Notes under the pieces: generated by a model
What the model was told of the DNA's origin: nothing
Databases searched by the model: none
The model's input: the letters and a program-made list of their open reading frames with translations, nothing else
Source: an uncultured Bacilli bacterium
GTDB taxonomy: Bacteria > Bacillota_I > Bacilli_A > RF39 > UBA660
DNA: 64,000 nucleotides
Direction: 5' to 3'
Assembly (NCBI GenBank): GCA_934167485.1
Contig: CAKPKL010000003.1
Location: forward strand, 74,124-138,123
Position numbers and translations under genes: made by a program
In this document: piece by piece, positions 45,957 to 55,115 of the stretch
Position numbering within the stretch: the first letter of the stretch is position 1
Layout of the letters: each line of letters starts with the position of its first letter

Positions 45957-46364
45957 TTATTTTTTTATTAATTGTTTATTACTCTCTTTTACTAAACTTA
46001 TTCCATTTATTTGATTAAATAATCTTACTATATCTTTACTAGCTAAAAATTCTAAATAATTATCAATTGATTCAAAATCAACTTTATCAACTATATCAGC
46101 AAAATCATTCATATAAATTCTAGCATACTCATCTTGATTTAAAAATGTTGCATTTACCATAATATTATTTTCCATAGTTAAAGTTTTAAATCTTTCACTT
46201 ACTCTATTTTTAGATTTAATTAATCCTAAATAAAGACTTAAATATTTTTTATCTTGCATAGTTAATAAATATTGATCAAATTTTATTCTACAATCCTTCA
46301 TTGTTCTATATATACTCATTCCAAGATATATAGATGTTTTCATTTCTTTTGTTTCTTTTTCCAT
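45957..46364 (-). CDS. Unknown helical protein
   Basis: 135 aa, mostly helical: TSIYLGMSIYRTMKDCRIKF and a basic C-terminus. It has no signal or membrane segment and I recognise no family. GGAGG precedes the start. The gap 46365-46525 holds the mutS terminator and nothing else visible. Confidence 0.6.
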   Translation of the reverse strand: MEKETKEMKTSIYLGMSIYRTMKDCRIKFDQYLLTMQDKKYLSLYLGLIKSKNRVSERFKTLTMENNIMVNATFLNQDEYARIYMNDFADIVDKVDFESIDNYLEFLASKDIVRLFNQINGISLVKESNKQLIKK

Positions 46365-46497
46365 ATTTTTCCTCCACGTTTCTATATTATTAAACTGCTT
46401 AAATATTATTACATATTTTATCGTCGAACTTTGTCATTTTTTTATTATCATTTAGGGGCAAGGTAATAATAATATCACAATTTAATATTTAAGTAAA

Positions 46498-46532
46498 TAA
46501 AAAATGATAAATTTTCACAAATTTATCATTTT
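46498..46532 (-). terminator. mutS terminator
   Basis: AAAATGATAAATTT/AAATTTATCATTTT hairpin followed by TT on the minus strand. Confidence 0.7.
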
Positions 46533-49063
46533 AATTCTTTTTTTAATTCATAAAGTAAATTTAAAGCTTCAAGTGGAGTCATATTAAGTGGATCTACCTC
46601 TTTTAATTTTTTCTCTACTTTAGATTCTTCTTTTGGCATTACCAAATCAAGTGGTAAAGACTCTTGTATACGAATGTCTCTTTTTCTTTCTTTTGATTCA
46701 TATACATTTAATATTTCGCTTGCCCTTTTAATTAAAGTATCTGGTAATTTAGCAAGACTTGCTACATGTATACCATAACTTTTATCAACACTGCCATCCT
46801 TTATTTTGTGTAGGAACGTAACCTGACCATTTTCTTCGTGTGCACTTACATGTATATTTTTTAAATATTTTAAATTGTTTTCTAAATCTGTTAATTCATG
46901 ATAATGAGTAGAAAACATCATTTTACAACCTATATTATCATGAATATACTCTATTATAGATTGAGCAAGTGCCATACCATCAAATGTAGCTGTACCTCTA
47001 CCAAGTTCATCAAATAGTAATAAAGAGTCTTTTGTTGCATTTGTAATAGCTCTATTTGCTTCATTCATTTCCACCATAAAAGTAGATTCTCCACTTACAA
47101 GATCATCACTTGCCCCTATTCTTGTATAAATTGCATCAAATACCTTTAAATTTGCTTCACTTGCTGGAATAAAACAACCTATTTGGGCCATTATAACTGT
47201 AATAGCAAGTTGTCTCATATATGTACTTTTACCTGCCATATTAGGCCCTGTTATAAGTAAAATATTTTTATCCTTAGGCATAATTATGTCGTTTGCAACA
47301 TACTCACTATCTAATACCTTCTCAACTATAGCATGTCTATTATTTTTTAATAATACTTCATTTTCAAGAGTTAAAGTAGGTCTTATATAATTGTTCTCTT
47401 CCGTTACAGTTGCAAAAGATTGAAGTACATCTATTTCACTTATTACCTTAGCAATCTCTTGTAATTTTGGAATATATTCTTTTACTTTATCTTTTATCTC
47501 TATAAATAAATCATATTCTAAATTAATTATTTTTTCTTCAGCATTTAATATTAAAGATTCTTTTTCTTTTAGTATTGGACTTATATATCTTTCACAATTA
47601 CTTAAAGTTTGCTTTCTTTCATAACCATATTCATCTTTTACCAAGTCTTTCATACCTTTTGAAACTTCAATATAATATCCAAATACTTTATTATATCCTA
47701 CCTTTAAAGTTTTAATACCTGTACGTATTTTTTCTTCAGCTTCAAATTTAGCAATAAAATCTTTTCCGTTTGTTCTAATACTTTTTAATTCATCAAGATT
47801 AGTGCTATAACCTTCCTTTATTAAATATCCTTCTTTTATACTTATTGGAGGATTCTCATATATAGAATGTTCCAAAAGTTCATATAAATCATTCAAAGTA
47901 TCAATATCTTTAAATCCTATGGTATTTAATATTTTTTTAATATCAGGTAATACTTTTAATGAACTTTTTAATTGTAATAAATCTCTTGCATTAGCATTTC
48001 CAAAAGCGATTCTACCACTAAGTCTTTCAATATCATATACTTCATATAATAAATCTTTTAAATCAGAAGCAAGTAAAAATTCTTCTAATAGTTTTTCAAC
48101 AATATCATATCTTGCATTAATTTTATCTATATCTATTAAAGGATTTTCAATATATGTTTTAAGCAAACGTGATCCCATAGCAGTTTTTGTTTTATCAAGT
48201 AACCATATAAGAGAATATTGTCTTTGTTTTAATCTTAATGTTTCTGTTAACTCTAGATTTCTTTTAGTATGAATATCCATTTTTAAATAATCAGTATTAT
48301 TTTTTAATATAGCTTTTTGTAAATGTGATAAATTACACATTTTAATACTATCTATATATGTAACTAAATATTTAATAGTTTTAATAAGTCTCTCATCAGT
48401 TATATCTTTATATATATATTCGTATTCTTTTATATCTTTTATATCATCAGTAAAAGATACTGATATATCAAATTGATGCGTTAAAATACTTGTTATACCT
48501 TTATCAAAGTTTGATGGCACAATTACTTCTTTTAGTCCTATACTTACTATTTCACTAACTAATTGAGTTTGATTATGATTTATTAAAAAAGCATAAATAA
48601 CTCCAGTTGTAATATCCGTGTAACAAACAGCATATGCATGGGTAAAATCAATTATACTACCAATATAATTAAATTCATTTTCTTTTAGGGATTCTGAATC
48701 CATTACAGTACCTTTACTAATTATCTGTGTTACACCACGTTGTACTATACCTTTAGCATTCTTAGGATCTTCTAATTGTTCACAAATACCTACTTTATAA
48801 CCTTTTTCAACCATTTTTTCTATATATATTTGTACAGCATGGTGAGGTACTCCACACATAGGTACCTTCTCATCCAAACCTGCATTTCTACCAGTTAAAG
48901 TAAGTTCTAATTCTCTTGAAGTAATAATAGCATCTTCAAAAAACACTTCATAAAAATCCCCTAATCTATAAAATATTATTACATCAGGATAATTTTTCTT
49001 TATATTAATGTAATGTTTCATCATAGGTGAGACTTTGTTTAAATCTACATCACACAACTTCAT
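46526..49063 (-). CDS. mutS: DNA mismatch repair protein MutS
   Basis: 845 aa. The N-terminal mismatch-binding domain has IIFYRLGDFYEVFFEDA (FYE). The C-terminal ATPase has ITGPNMAGKSTYMRQ, FDELGRGTATFDGMA and MFSTHYHEL. The beta-clamp motif region lies near the acidic C-terminal tail. GGTGAT precedes the start. It stands alone, without mutL next to it. Confidence 0.97.
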   Translation of the reverse strand: MKLCDVDLNKVSPMMKHYINIKKNYPDVIIFYRLGDFYEVFFEDAIITSRELELTLTGRNAGLDEKVPMCGVPHHAVQIYIEKMVEKGYKVGICEQLEDPKNAKGIVQRGVTQIISKGTVMDSESLKENEFNYIGSIIDFTHAYAVCYTDITTGVIYAFLINHNQTQLVSEIVSIGLKEVIVPSNFDKGITSILTHQFDISVSFTDDIKDIKEYEYIYKDITDERLIKTIKYLVTYIDSIKMCNLSHLQKAILKNNTDYLKMDIHTKRNLELTETLRLKQRQYSLIWLLDKTKTAMGSRLLKTYIENPLIDIDKINARYDIVEKLLEEFLLASDLKDLLYEVYDIERLSGRIAFGNANARDLLQLKSSLKVLPDIKKILNTIGFKDIDTLNDLYELLEHSIYENPPISIKEGYLIKEGYSTNLDELKSIRTNGKDFIAKFEAEEKIRTGIKTLKVGYNKVFGYYIEVSKGMKDLVKDEYGYERKQTLSNCERYISPILKEKESLILNAEEKIINLEYDLFIEIKDKVKEYIPKLQEIAKVISEIDVLQSFATVTEENNYIRPTLTLENEVLLKNNRHAIVEKVLDSEYVANDIIMPKDKNILLITGPNMAGKSTYMRQLAITVIMAQIGCFIPASEANLKVFDAIYTRIGASDDLVSGESTFMVEMNEANRAITNATKDSLLLFDELGRGTATFDGMALAQSIIEYIHDNIGCKMMFSTHYHELTDLENNLKYLKNIHVSAHEENGQVTFLHKIKDGSVDKSYGIHVASLAKLPDTLIKRASEILNVYESKERKRDIRIQESLPLDLVMPKEESKVEKKLKEVDPLNMTPLEALNLLYELKKELK

Positions 49064-49133
49064 AACATATCACCAATGAATATTATAACATTTTAAACAC
49101 ATTTTTTCTATAAAATTAAATATTATAAATTAA

Positions 49134-49172
49134 AAAAATGAATAAATGTATGGTCTAAAACACTTATTCATC
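49134..49172 (-). terminator. Terminator of the PDZ-Lon protease gene
   Basis: ATGAATAA/TTATTCAT stem with a long loop, then TTTTTTT on the minus strand. Confidence 0.6.
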
Positions 49173-50153
49173 TATTTTATTTAAATAATTTATAACATCA
49201 TCAAATGTTTCTACTCCTATTATTTTTATCTTATATCCATTTTTCTCTTTCAATTTAATTGCATTCATATAATTTTCATCTTTTGGTACTATAAAAAGAT
49301 CTGCATGATTTCTAACCGCACTCTTTAATTTATATTCTACACCACCAATACTTCCAACATTTCCTTCTTTATCAATTGTACCTGTTCCAACTATTTTAAG
49401 TCCTTTAGTAATATCTTCTTTTATAAGAGAATTATAAATAGATAAAGCTGTAATAAGTCCTCCGCTTGATCCTGATTCATTAGAATCAGTTTTTATTTCT
49501 ATTTTAGGATTTGTATTATATTCATTTACTTCACATAATATAATACCTATCTTTTTATCATTATCGATATAAGCTTCTTTTTCACTAATTACATCATCAT
49601 TTACAACTGTAATAGAAATTTTATCACCTGCATTTAATTTATTTAAAATATCTGATATTTCACTTTTACTTTTTACATCTATTTCATTTATTTTTACTAT
49701 TCTATCCCCAACTTTAAGATTAGTATCAGCTTCATCACTTATGTAAGCTACATATAATTTATTTTCTTTTATTTTTATATCTTTTGAAGCTTTATTGTAC
49801 GCTACAAAAATCGCATCACTAATAGATTCATCAAGTAAAATTCTATCTCTCATAAAATAAGTTTTAGCATCTTCATTATCTAAAATCATCTCTTCTTGTT
49901 TATATACATTCCAATCTTTATTAAATAAAGAAATTAATAAAGTTGGTATAGTTGCCCTATATTCTTTTACATAAGCTAAATTAAAAGATCCACTACTCTC
50001 ATATCCTTCTATTGTTATTTTATTTGATATATCACTTATACCGCCTGGAGCATCTATATAATAAGGAAACTTAATACAAAATATTAAAATAAGTACTATT
50101 AAAGCTATTAAAAATTTATAGTTATTTTTCAAACACTTTTTTATTTTATTCAT
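49164..50153 (-). CDS. YlbL-like PDZ and Lon (S16) protease
   Basis: 329 aa. It has a signal-anchor helix (12-30), a PDZ domain (NLKVGDRIVKINEIDVKSKSEI) and the S16 catalytic domain with SNESGSSGGLITALSIYN (Ser) and GGVEYKLKSAVRNHADL (Lys). Family members, including SepM, cleave extracytoplasmic peptides or act in envelope control. TAGGTGAT precedes the start. Confidence 0.92.
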   Translation of the reverse strand: MNKIKKCLKNNYKFLIALIVLILIFCIKFPYYIDAPGGISDISNKITIEGYESSGSFNLAYVKEYRATIPTLLISLFNKDWNVYKQEEMILDNEDAKTYFMRDRILLDESISDAIFVAYNKASKDIKIKENKLYVAYISDEADTNLKVGDRIVKINEIDVKSKSEISDILNKLNAGDKISITVVNDDVISEKEAYIDNDKKIGIILCEVNEYNTNPKIEIKTDSNESGSSGGLITALSIYNSLIKEDITKGLKIVGTGTIDKEGNVGSIGGVEYKLKSAVRNHADLFIVPKDENYMNAIKLKEKNGYKIKIIGVETFDDVINYLNKIDE

Positions 50154-50203
50154 TTAATCACCTAGTATATATTTATGATATCACTTATATTTTTATTTAT
50201 CAA

Positions 50204-50228
50204 GAAAAAAATAGGCATCGCCTATTTA
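50204..50228 (-). terminator. Terminator of the 50222 gene
   Basis: AAATAGGC/GCCTATTT with loop GAT, then TTTT on the minus strand. Confidence 0.8.
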
Positions 50229-51163
50229 GTTTTTTGTTTTGCTTCTTCCATTTCTTTAGTCATAGGTTTCATAATACCATTTACTAAACCATAACCTTCA
50301 TAACCTTGAAGAACATATTGTTCAAAATCTTCTTTTGTTTCAAATGTCATACCATAAATTGTATAAGTTCCATCTGCATTGTAATGACCTTTTACTTCTA
50401 CTTCAGAAATAGTTGAACTTGATGGTGTATTACTTGATGATGTTGAACTACTTGTTGAATTACTTGTTGTATTTGAATTATTTCTTGCTTCGTAATCTTC
50501 TTTTGAAACTATATGTCCATTTTCATCTCTAACATATTTTCCAGCTTCTTCTGGTTTTACATATCCACCTATTACTGAGTCATATACATAACCATTAGGA
50601 GCACCTGTTGAATCTTTAGTACCAGATGAAGTTACATTACCATTTTTATCTACTACTTGATATTCTGAATTATTTTTTTCATATACCTTACCATTAGATT
50701 TAACTTCTAAAGTACCACCTTTTGTATCAATAACGCTTTTACCAACTTCACTTGATTTTTCTTCAGCTTTACTATTTACATAAAGTTTACCATTTTTAGA
50801 AACGATTTGTTTTGTATCTATTCCGTTAGTAGCATCTATATATATTGAATCTTCACTTGAAGTAATTTCTTCTTCTAATCCTAAATCACTTATAGAGTAA
50901 GTTTCATTTTTACTATTAGTATCATATTTTTTCTTTTTGTTACCAAAATGATTTGCAAGAAAAGCTGTAGTACCTATAACAGCAGCACTTAAAACTGCAA
51001 CTGAAGAAATTATAATTGCTTTAACTTTTTTACTCCATTGTTTCTTTTCTTTTTTTATTTTTGCTTTTTTCATTTTTTTAGCAGGTTTTGCCTTTTTACT
51101 AACTAAACCTTCTTTAGCAAATTCTCTATTTAAATAATCATCTAATGTTTCATTTCTATACAT
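50222..51163 (-). CDS. Membrane-anchored protein with Ser/Thr-rich region, unknown
   Basis: 313 aa from the ATG at 51163 (AGAGGG upstream). A basic cytoplasmic tail (KKAKPAKKMKKAKIKKEKK) precedes one helix (about 60-80) and a long extracellular part. That part has short strand repeats (VSKNGKLYVNSK, DTKGGTLEVKSNGKVYEKN) and a Ser/Thr/Asn-rich stretch before a final small domain (YNADGTYTIYGMTFE). The design suggests a wall-spanning surface protein. I recognise no family. Confidence 0.65.
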   Translation of the reverse strand: MYRNETLDDYLNREFAKEGLVSKKAKPAKKMKKAKIKKEKKQWSKKVKAIIISSVAVLSAAVIGTTAFLANHFGNKKKKYDTNSKNETYSISDLGLEEEITSSEDSIYIDATNGIDTKQIVSKNGKLYVNSKAEEKSSEVGKSVIDTKGGTLEVKSNGKVYEKNNSEYQVVDKNGNVTSSGTKDSTGAPNGYVYDSVIGGYVKPEEAGKYVRDENGHIVSKEDYEARNNSNTTSNSTSSSTSSSNTPSSSTISEVEVKGHYNADGTYTIYGMTFETKEDFEQYVLQGYEGYGLVNGIMKPMTKEMEEAKQKTK

Positions 51164-51234
51164 ACCATAACCCTCTTTCTCTTCAAAAAACATGTGTTTT
51201 TTAAGTAATTGCCATATATACTAACATATTTAAT

Positions 51235-51768
51235 CTATTTTGTCAAATTGTTTATATATCTATTAAATTCACTAAAACTTATATTACTAGGTACATCATC
51301 AAAAGGTGTTACCGGCCTATTTGCACCCCCACTTAATTCAATATAGTACTTATTTATAGTATTTATCGCACTTTCCTCACCATCATACTCATATATGCCT
51401 ATCTTATCCCAATTTGGATGTTCTATATGATAAACTTTATTTTTAGAAAATATTAGTAAAAAGCAATGCATGTGTTCTTCCTCATCTAGGTTATTATAGT
51501 CGTTTGATTCATAAATTCTAGTACAATACATTTGTGATTTCAAACCAATTTTATTACATATTAAATGCATTAAATAAACTTGTTCTATACAAGTACCAAT
51601 TCTATATTTTAATACCTCATCTAAACTAGCAGTTCTATATAATTTTCTAAAATTTTTCATATTACCTATATGAATTTCGTTATTTATATCTAACCAACCA
51701 TATTGTATATTATCTATCATATATTTTAATATATCTTCTTTATTTTCTATATCTTCTATATTCATCAT
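51235..51768 (-). CDS. Transglutaminase-like superfamily protein
   Basis: 177 aa, small and cytoplasmic. RIGTCIEQVYLMHLICNKIG carries the Cys nucleophile, HMHCFLLIFSKNKVYHIEHP the His, and NWDKIGIYEY the Asp region, in the order of transglutaminase-like cysteine proteases. The start overlaps the ABC-F gene by 29 bases, so it shares that gene's regulated transcript. The substrate is unknown. Confidence 0.75.
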   Translation of the reverse strand: MMNIEDIENKEDILKYMIDNIQYGWLDINNEIHIGNMKNFRKLYRTASLDEVLKYRIGTCIEQVYLMHLICNKIGLKSQMYCTRIYESNDYNNLDEEEHMHCFLLIFSKNKVYHIEHPNWDKIGIYEYDGEESAINTINKYYIELSGGANRPVTPFDDVPSNISFSEFNRYINNLTK

Positions 51769-53323
51769 AATTTCCTATATACCTTTCTATTTTTTTATTA
51801 TTTATTTCTAATATTACATCAGCTACTTTATTTATAAAATATCTATCATGTGACACAAATAATATTGTTCCATTAAATTCTTTTAGAGCGCTTTCTAATA
51901 TTTCTCTTGTATCTATATCAATATGATTTGTTGGTTCATCAAGTATCAAGAAATTATACTCATCTTGCATCATACAAAACAGTTTTAATCTAACCTTTTC
52001 ACCACCCGATAAATATTTAATTTTTTTATTTATATTTTCTCCAACAAATAAATATTTAAAAAGTGCTGAACGTAAGTATTCTAATGACCCTATAAAGTAC
52101 TTTCTAGCTTCATCTAATATACTTAAATTATCATTTTCAAAAGTTATCTCTTGAGGTATATAACAAATTCTAACATTTGAACCTAATTTTACATTATTCC
52201 CGCTTAATATTTCTTTGATAAGTGTAGATTTACCAGTTCCATTTGGTCCTACTAAAGAGGCTCTGTCTTTATAATAAATATTAAAACTTGCTTTATCGAA
52301 AAGTATCTTATTACCAAAAGATATACTTAAATCTTTAACACACAACACATCCTTACCAGATCTTTCTGATTCATTAAATTTTAAATTTATATTCTTTTTT
52401 TCTTCTGGTTTATCTATTTTTTCTAACTTTTCTAATCTTTTCTTTATTGAATTTGCTCTTCTATAAAATATTTCACCACCACTAGGTCCACAAAGCCTAC
52501 CATATTCTTGAAGCCTTTTTATAGAATTTTTCATAGCTGTTATCTGTTTTTGTTGATCTTTATAGTCTTTAAATTCTAACATCAATCTCTTTTCATTTTC
52601 TTCTATAAAATAACTATAATTACCAAAATATTCTTCTATACCTCTTTTAGTCACTAAAAATATTTTATTTATAACATTATCCATAAAATATCTATCATGC
52701 GATACTAAAATAATTGTACCATTATAATTAGCCAAATATCGTTCTAACCATTCTATTTTTTCTATATCTAAATGATTAGTAGGTTCATCTAAAAGCAAAA
52801 TATTGGGTTCTAATAACAATATACGAATTAAAGCTATTATTGTTTTTTCTCCACCTGATAAAGTATTAAAATTAAGATTTAATATATCATCTGTTATATT
52901 AAATACAGGTAATATTTTTTGTATTTTAGTTTCATATTCATATCCACCCATATTCATAAATTTTTCTTGTAATTTTATATATTTATTTATATTTTTATAG
53001 TTATCACTGATATCATAATTATCCAACTCTTCTTTTACTTTTAATATTTCACTAAAAGTCGAATATATATAATCTTTAACTTTTATATCACTTTCTTCTG
53101 GAATTTGCGAAAGATATCCTAGTGTAATACCCTTTCTTAATGAAATAACACCACTACTTGGTATTTCTATGCCTGCTATTAATTTCAATATTGTAGTTTT
53201 ACCACTACCATTTGGACCTATTAATCCAATTTTTTCTCTACTTTTTACTGTTAAATCTATATCATTTAAAACTTTATTAAAACCATAAGTTTTATTTACC
53301 TTATTAAAATTTATTTCAATCAT
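51740..53323 (-). CDS. ABC-F ATPase, probable ribosome protection type
   Basis: 527 aa, with two ABC domains and no membrane part. Walker A sites are GPNGSGKTTILK and GPNGTGKSTLIK; signatures are LSGGEKTIIALI and LSGGEKVRLKLF; and both domains have LLLDEPTNHLD / LILDEPTNHID. The linker (about residues 240-300) is charged, with GRLCGPSGGEIFYRRANSIK. ABC-F proteins bind the ribosomal E site; some remove antibiotics. A leader peptide and attenuator upstream (53337-53530) are typical of the drug-resistance members. GAGGTGAT precedes the start. Confidence 0.85.
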   Translation of the reverse strand: MIEINFNKVNKTYGFNKVLNDIDLTVKSREKIGLIGPNGSGKTTILKLIAGIEIPSSGVISLRKGITLGYLSQIPEESDIKVKDYIYSTFSEILKVKEELDNYDISDNYKNINKYIKLQEKFMNMGGYEYETKIQKILPVFNITDDILNLNFNTLSGGEKTIIALIRILLLEPNILLLDEPTNHLDIEKIEWLERYLANYNGTIILVSHDRYFMDNVINKIFLVTKRGIEEYFGNYSYFIEENEKRLMLEFKDYKDQQKQITAMKNSIKRLQEYGRLCGPSGGEIFYRRANSIKKRLEKLEKIDKPEEKKNINLKFNESERSGKDVLCVKDLSISFGNKILFDKASFNIYYKDRASLVGPNGTGKSTLIKEILSGNNVKLGSNVRICYIPQEITFENDNLSILDEARKYFIGSLEYLRSALFKYLFVGENINKKIKYLSGGEKVRLKLFCMMQDEYNFLILDEPTNHIDIDTREILESALKEFNGTILFVSHDRYFINKVADVILEINNKKIERYIGNYDEYRRYRK

Positions 53324-53336
53324 ATTATCACCTCAC

Positions 53337-53440
53337 AAAAAAACTATATAGACATCTATATAGTTTTAAATATATAGATGCAGGCACGACTAAAACTCAC
53401 ACCTGCATCACAATTTTTTTTAATGAGATGAAGGTGTGAT
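53337..53440 (-). promoter_or_regulatory. ABC-F attenuator: leader-dependent terminator and antiterminator
   Basis: Read on the minus strand. Region 1 (53425-53440, within the leader peptide codons) pairs with region 2 (53396-53409) over 12 of 13 positions. Region 2 also pairs with region 3 (GATGCAGG with CCTGCATC, extended by wobbles). Region 3 (CATCTATATA, 53371-53380) pairs perfectly with region 4 (TATATAGATG, 53354-53363). Region 4 pairs with region 5 to form the terminator AAAACTATATAG/CTATATAGTTTT plus a T-run (53337-53367). A ribosome at the leader stop would cover region 1, so 2:3 and then 4:5 form (off). If ribosomes stall early, 1:2 and 3:4 form (on). Confidence 0.75.
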
Positions 53441-53482
53441 ATTAGTTGTATACATAATTACTTTACCTATATATTTTTTCAT
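53420..53482 (-). CDS. Leader peptide of the ABC-F attenuator, 20 aa
   Basis: MKKYIGKVIMYTTNITPSSH, then TAA. AGGAAGTGAT lies four bases before the ATG at 53482, and the promoter is close upstream. The last codons (ATC ACA CCT TCA TCT) also form region 1 of the attenuator. Its role is to be translated rather than to act as a protein. Confidence 0.75.
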   Translation of the reverse strand: MKKYIGKVIMYTTNITPSSH

Positions 53483-53501
53483 AATATCACTTCCTATTAA
53501 C

Positions 53502-53530
53502 AATATATTATAAAATTTTAATTTTGTCAA
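53502..53530 (-). promoter_or_regulatory. ABC-F promoter
   Basis: TTGACA (53525-53530, perfect consensus), 17 nt, TATATT (53502-53507), four bases past the stop of the 53534 gene. Confidence 0.75.
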
Positions 53531-53533
53531 ATA

Positions 53534-54310
53534 TTAAGAACCAGTACTAGAATATTTCTTTACTCCTTTATAAAATATTAATATACAAGGTATTAAATAA
53601 AGAAGTGTTATAAGAGGAGAAATAATAAATAATTTATTATTTGTTTTATCTAATAAATATAAAAGTGGATAATAATTAACAAAACCAAAAGGTATTATAT
53701 ATGTAAATATAAATACAAAACCTTTTTTAAATATTCCTATTGGATATTGAGCCATGTGTTTTCCACCATCAGTAAATACATTTCTAACTTCTAAACCTTT
53801 AACAGTAAAAAAGCAATATGCAGCAGATAATATAAATATCCCTAAAAATATTAATATTGAACTTATTATCATAAGTATTAAAGTAATTATTTTATATGTA
53901 TTCCAAATAATATCTACTTTAATAATTGCGAGTATTAATATTACAAGTGCTTGTAATAATCTAGCCATTTTAATAAAACTTACTTGTTCACAAAATACCT
54001 GTGTCATAATACCTCGAGGCCTTATTAAGAGCTTATCAAAATCACCTCTAATAATCAAATCATCAAATTGATCCATTCCTCTAAAAAATGATTCACAAAA
54101 TGAAAAACCAAATTGAATTATACCAAAAGTTAATAATACCTCATATTTAGTAAAACCTTTAATATTATCAAATTTATCAAATATACAAACTATTGTAAAA
54201 TAATAACCATAGAAAACAATAAATTGTGATATAAATGATAATATAAATGATATTTTATATTGTAATTCGCTTTTAAAATGAACCTTTAAATATTTTAAAT
54301 ATAACCCCAT
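53534..54310 (-). CDS. ABC-2 exporter permease 2
   Basis: 258 aa with six helices. IIRGDFDKLLIRPRGIMTQV in the middle is typical of the ABC-2 subfamily (DUF990-like) that pairs two different permeases. It starts two bases after the first permease with GGAGG upstream. The cargo is unknown. Confidence 0.85.
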   Translation of the reverse strand: MGLYLKYLKVHFKSELQYKISFILSFISQFIVFYGYYFTIVCIFDKFDNIKGFTKYEVLLTFGIIQFGFSFCESFFRGMDQFDDLIIRGDFDKLLIRPRGIMTQVFCEQVSFIKMARLLQALVILILAIIKVDIIWNTYKIITLILMIISSILIFLGIFILSAAYCFFTVKGLEVRNVFTDGGKHMAQYPIGIFKKGFVFIFTYIIPFGFVNYYPLLYLLDKTNNKLFIISPLITLLYLIPCILIFYKGVKKYSSTGS

Positions 54311-54311
54311 A

Positions 54312-55115
54312 CTAACCTCCTTGTATTACTGCTTTTTTTAAAGCTTTTTTAGTAAGTATTCTTCCTAGTATTACAAGTATTATAATCCAAACTATTTGAT
54401 ATATAATTCCAATATAACCCTCATTCATTGTAATATTTCCTACATATAATCTAAATGGGAAATCACTTATATATCTAAATGGAAGTAAATTTGTTATATA
54501 TTGTAAAGTTTTAGGAAAGAAAGGTATAGGAATTGCTAAACCTGATAGTAAATCAGATAAAACCATAAATATATTTACAATACCTTTTTCATCTAAAGTA
54601 AATATACAAATAATATGATATAGTAATATGAGAAATGTCATAAGTATACTTGAAAGTATAAAAGATAATATAAATAATAATAATCTTGGGAGTTCTATTG
54701 AAAGAGTTAAATTATATGGTTTAGGTAATATTAAAGCAAGAAGTATAACTGGTAAAAATCTAAGTGTTACTCTAGATAATCTATCTCCAAGTATTTTAGA
54801 AGCCCACATAAAATATAAATCTTGTGGTCTAGTTAATTCGTATGCTATATTACCTGTTTTAATTAAATTAATTATTTCTTTGTCTTTATACCATAAATAT
54901 ATTAAAGCGAAAAATGCTTGGCATAACCATAAATAACTAACTAATTCATTAAGTGGCATAGGTAAATTTTTATGATTAGATTCATAACAGGCAATATATA
55001 CTGATATATAGACAAATCCAAAAAATATTTGAGTTGATATACCTGCAAGTGCTGCTGCTCTATATTGAAGACCTGTTATAAATTTTAATTTAAAATAAGA
55101 TATATATGTCCTCAT
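54312..55115 (-). CDS. ABC-2 exporter permease 1
   Basis: 267 aa with six helices. IKTGNIAYELTRPQDLYFMW matches the 'LTRP' segment of its partner and of YadH-like ABC-2 proteins. It overlaps the ATPase gene by four bases. Together the two permeases and the ATPase form one exporter, likely of lipids or antibiotics. Confidence 0.85.
   Translation of the reverse strand: MRTYISYFKLKFITGLQYRAAALAGISTQIFFGFVYISVYIACYESNHKNLPMPLNELVSYLWLCQAFFALIYLWYKDKEIINLIKTGNIAYELTRPQDLYFMWASKILGDRLSRVTLRFLPVILLALILPKPYNLTLSIELPRLLLFILSFILSSILMTFLILLYHIICIFTLDEKGIVNIFMVLSDLLSGLAIPIPFFPKTLQYITNLLPFRYISDFPFRLYVGNITMNEGYIGIIYQIVWIIILVILGRILTKKALKKAVIQGG

Noticed and set aside
46272..46466. Plus-strand frame of 64 codons at the start of the 45957 gene
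   Set aside because: No ribosome site, biased aromatic composition, and it covers the promoter region of a likely gene on the other strand.
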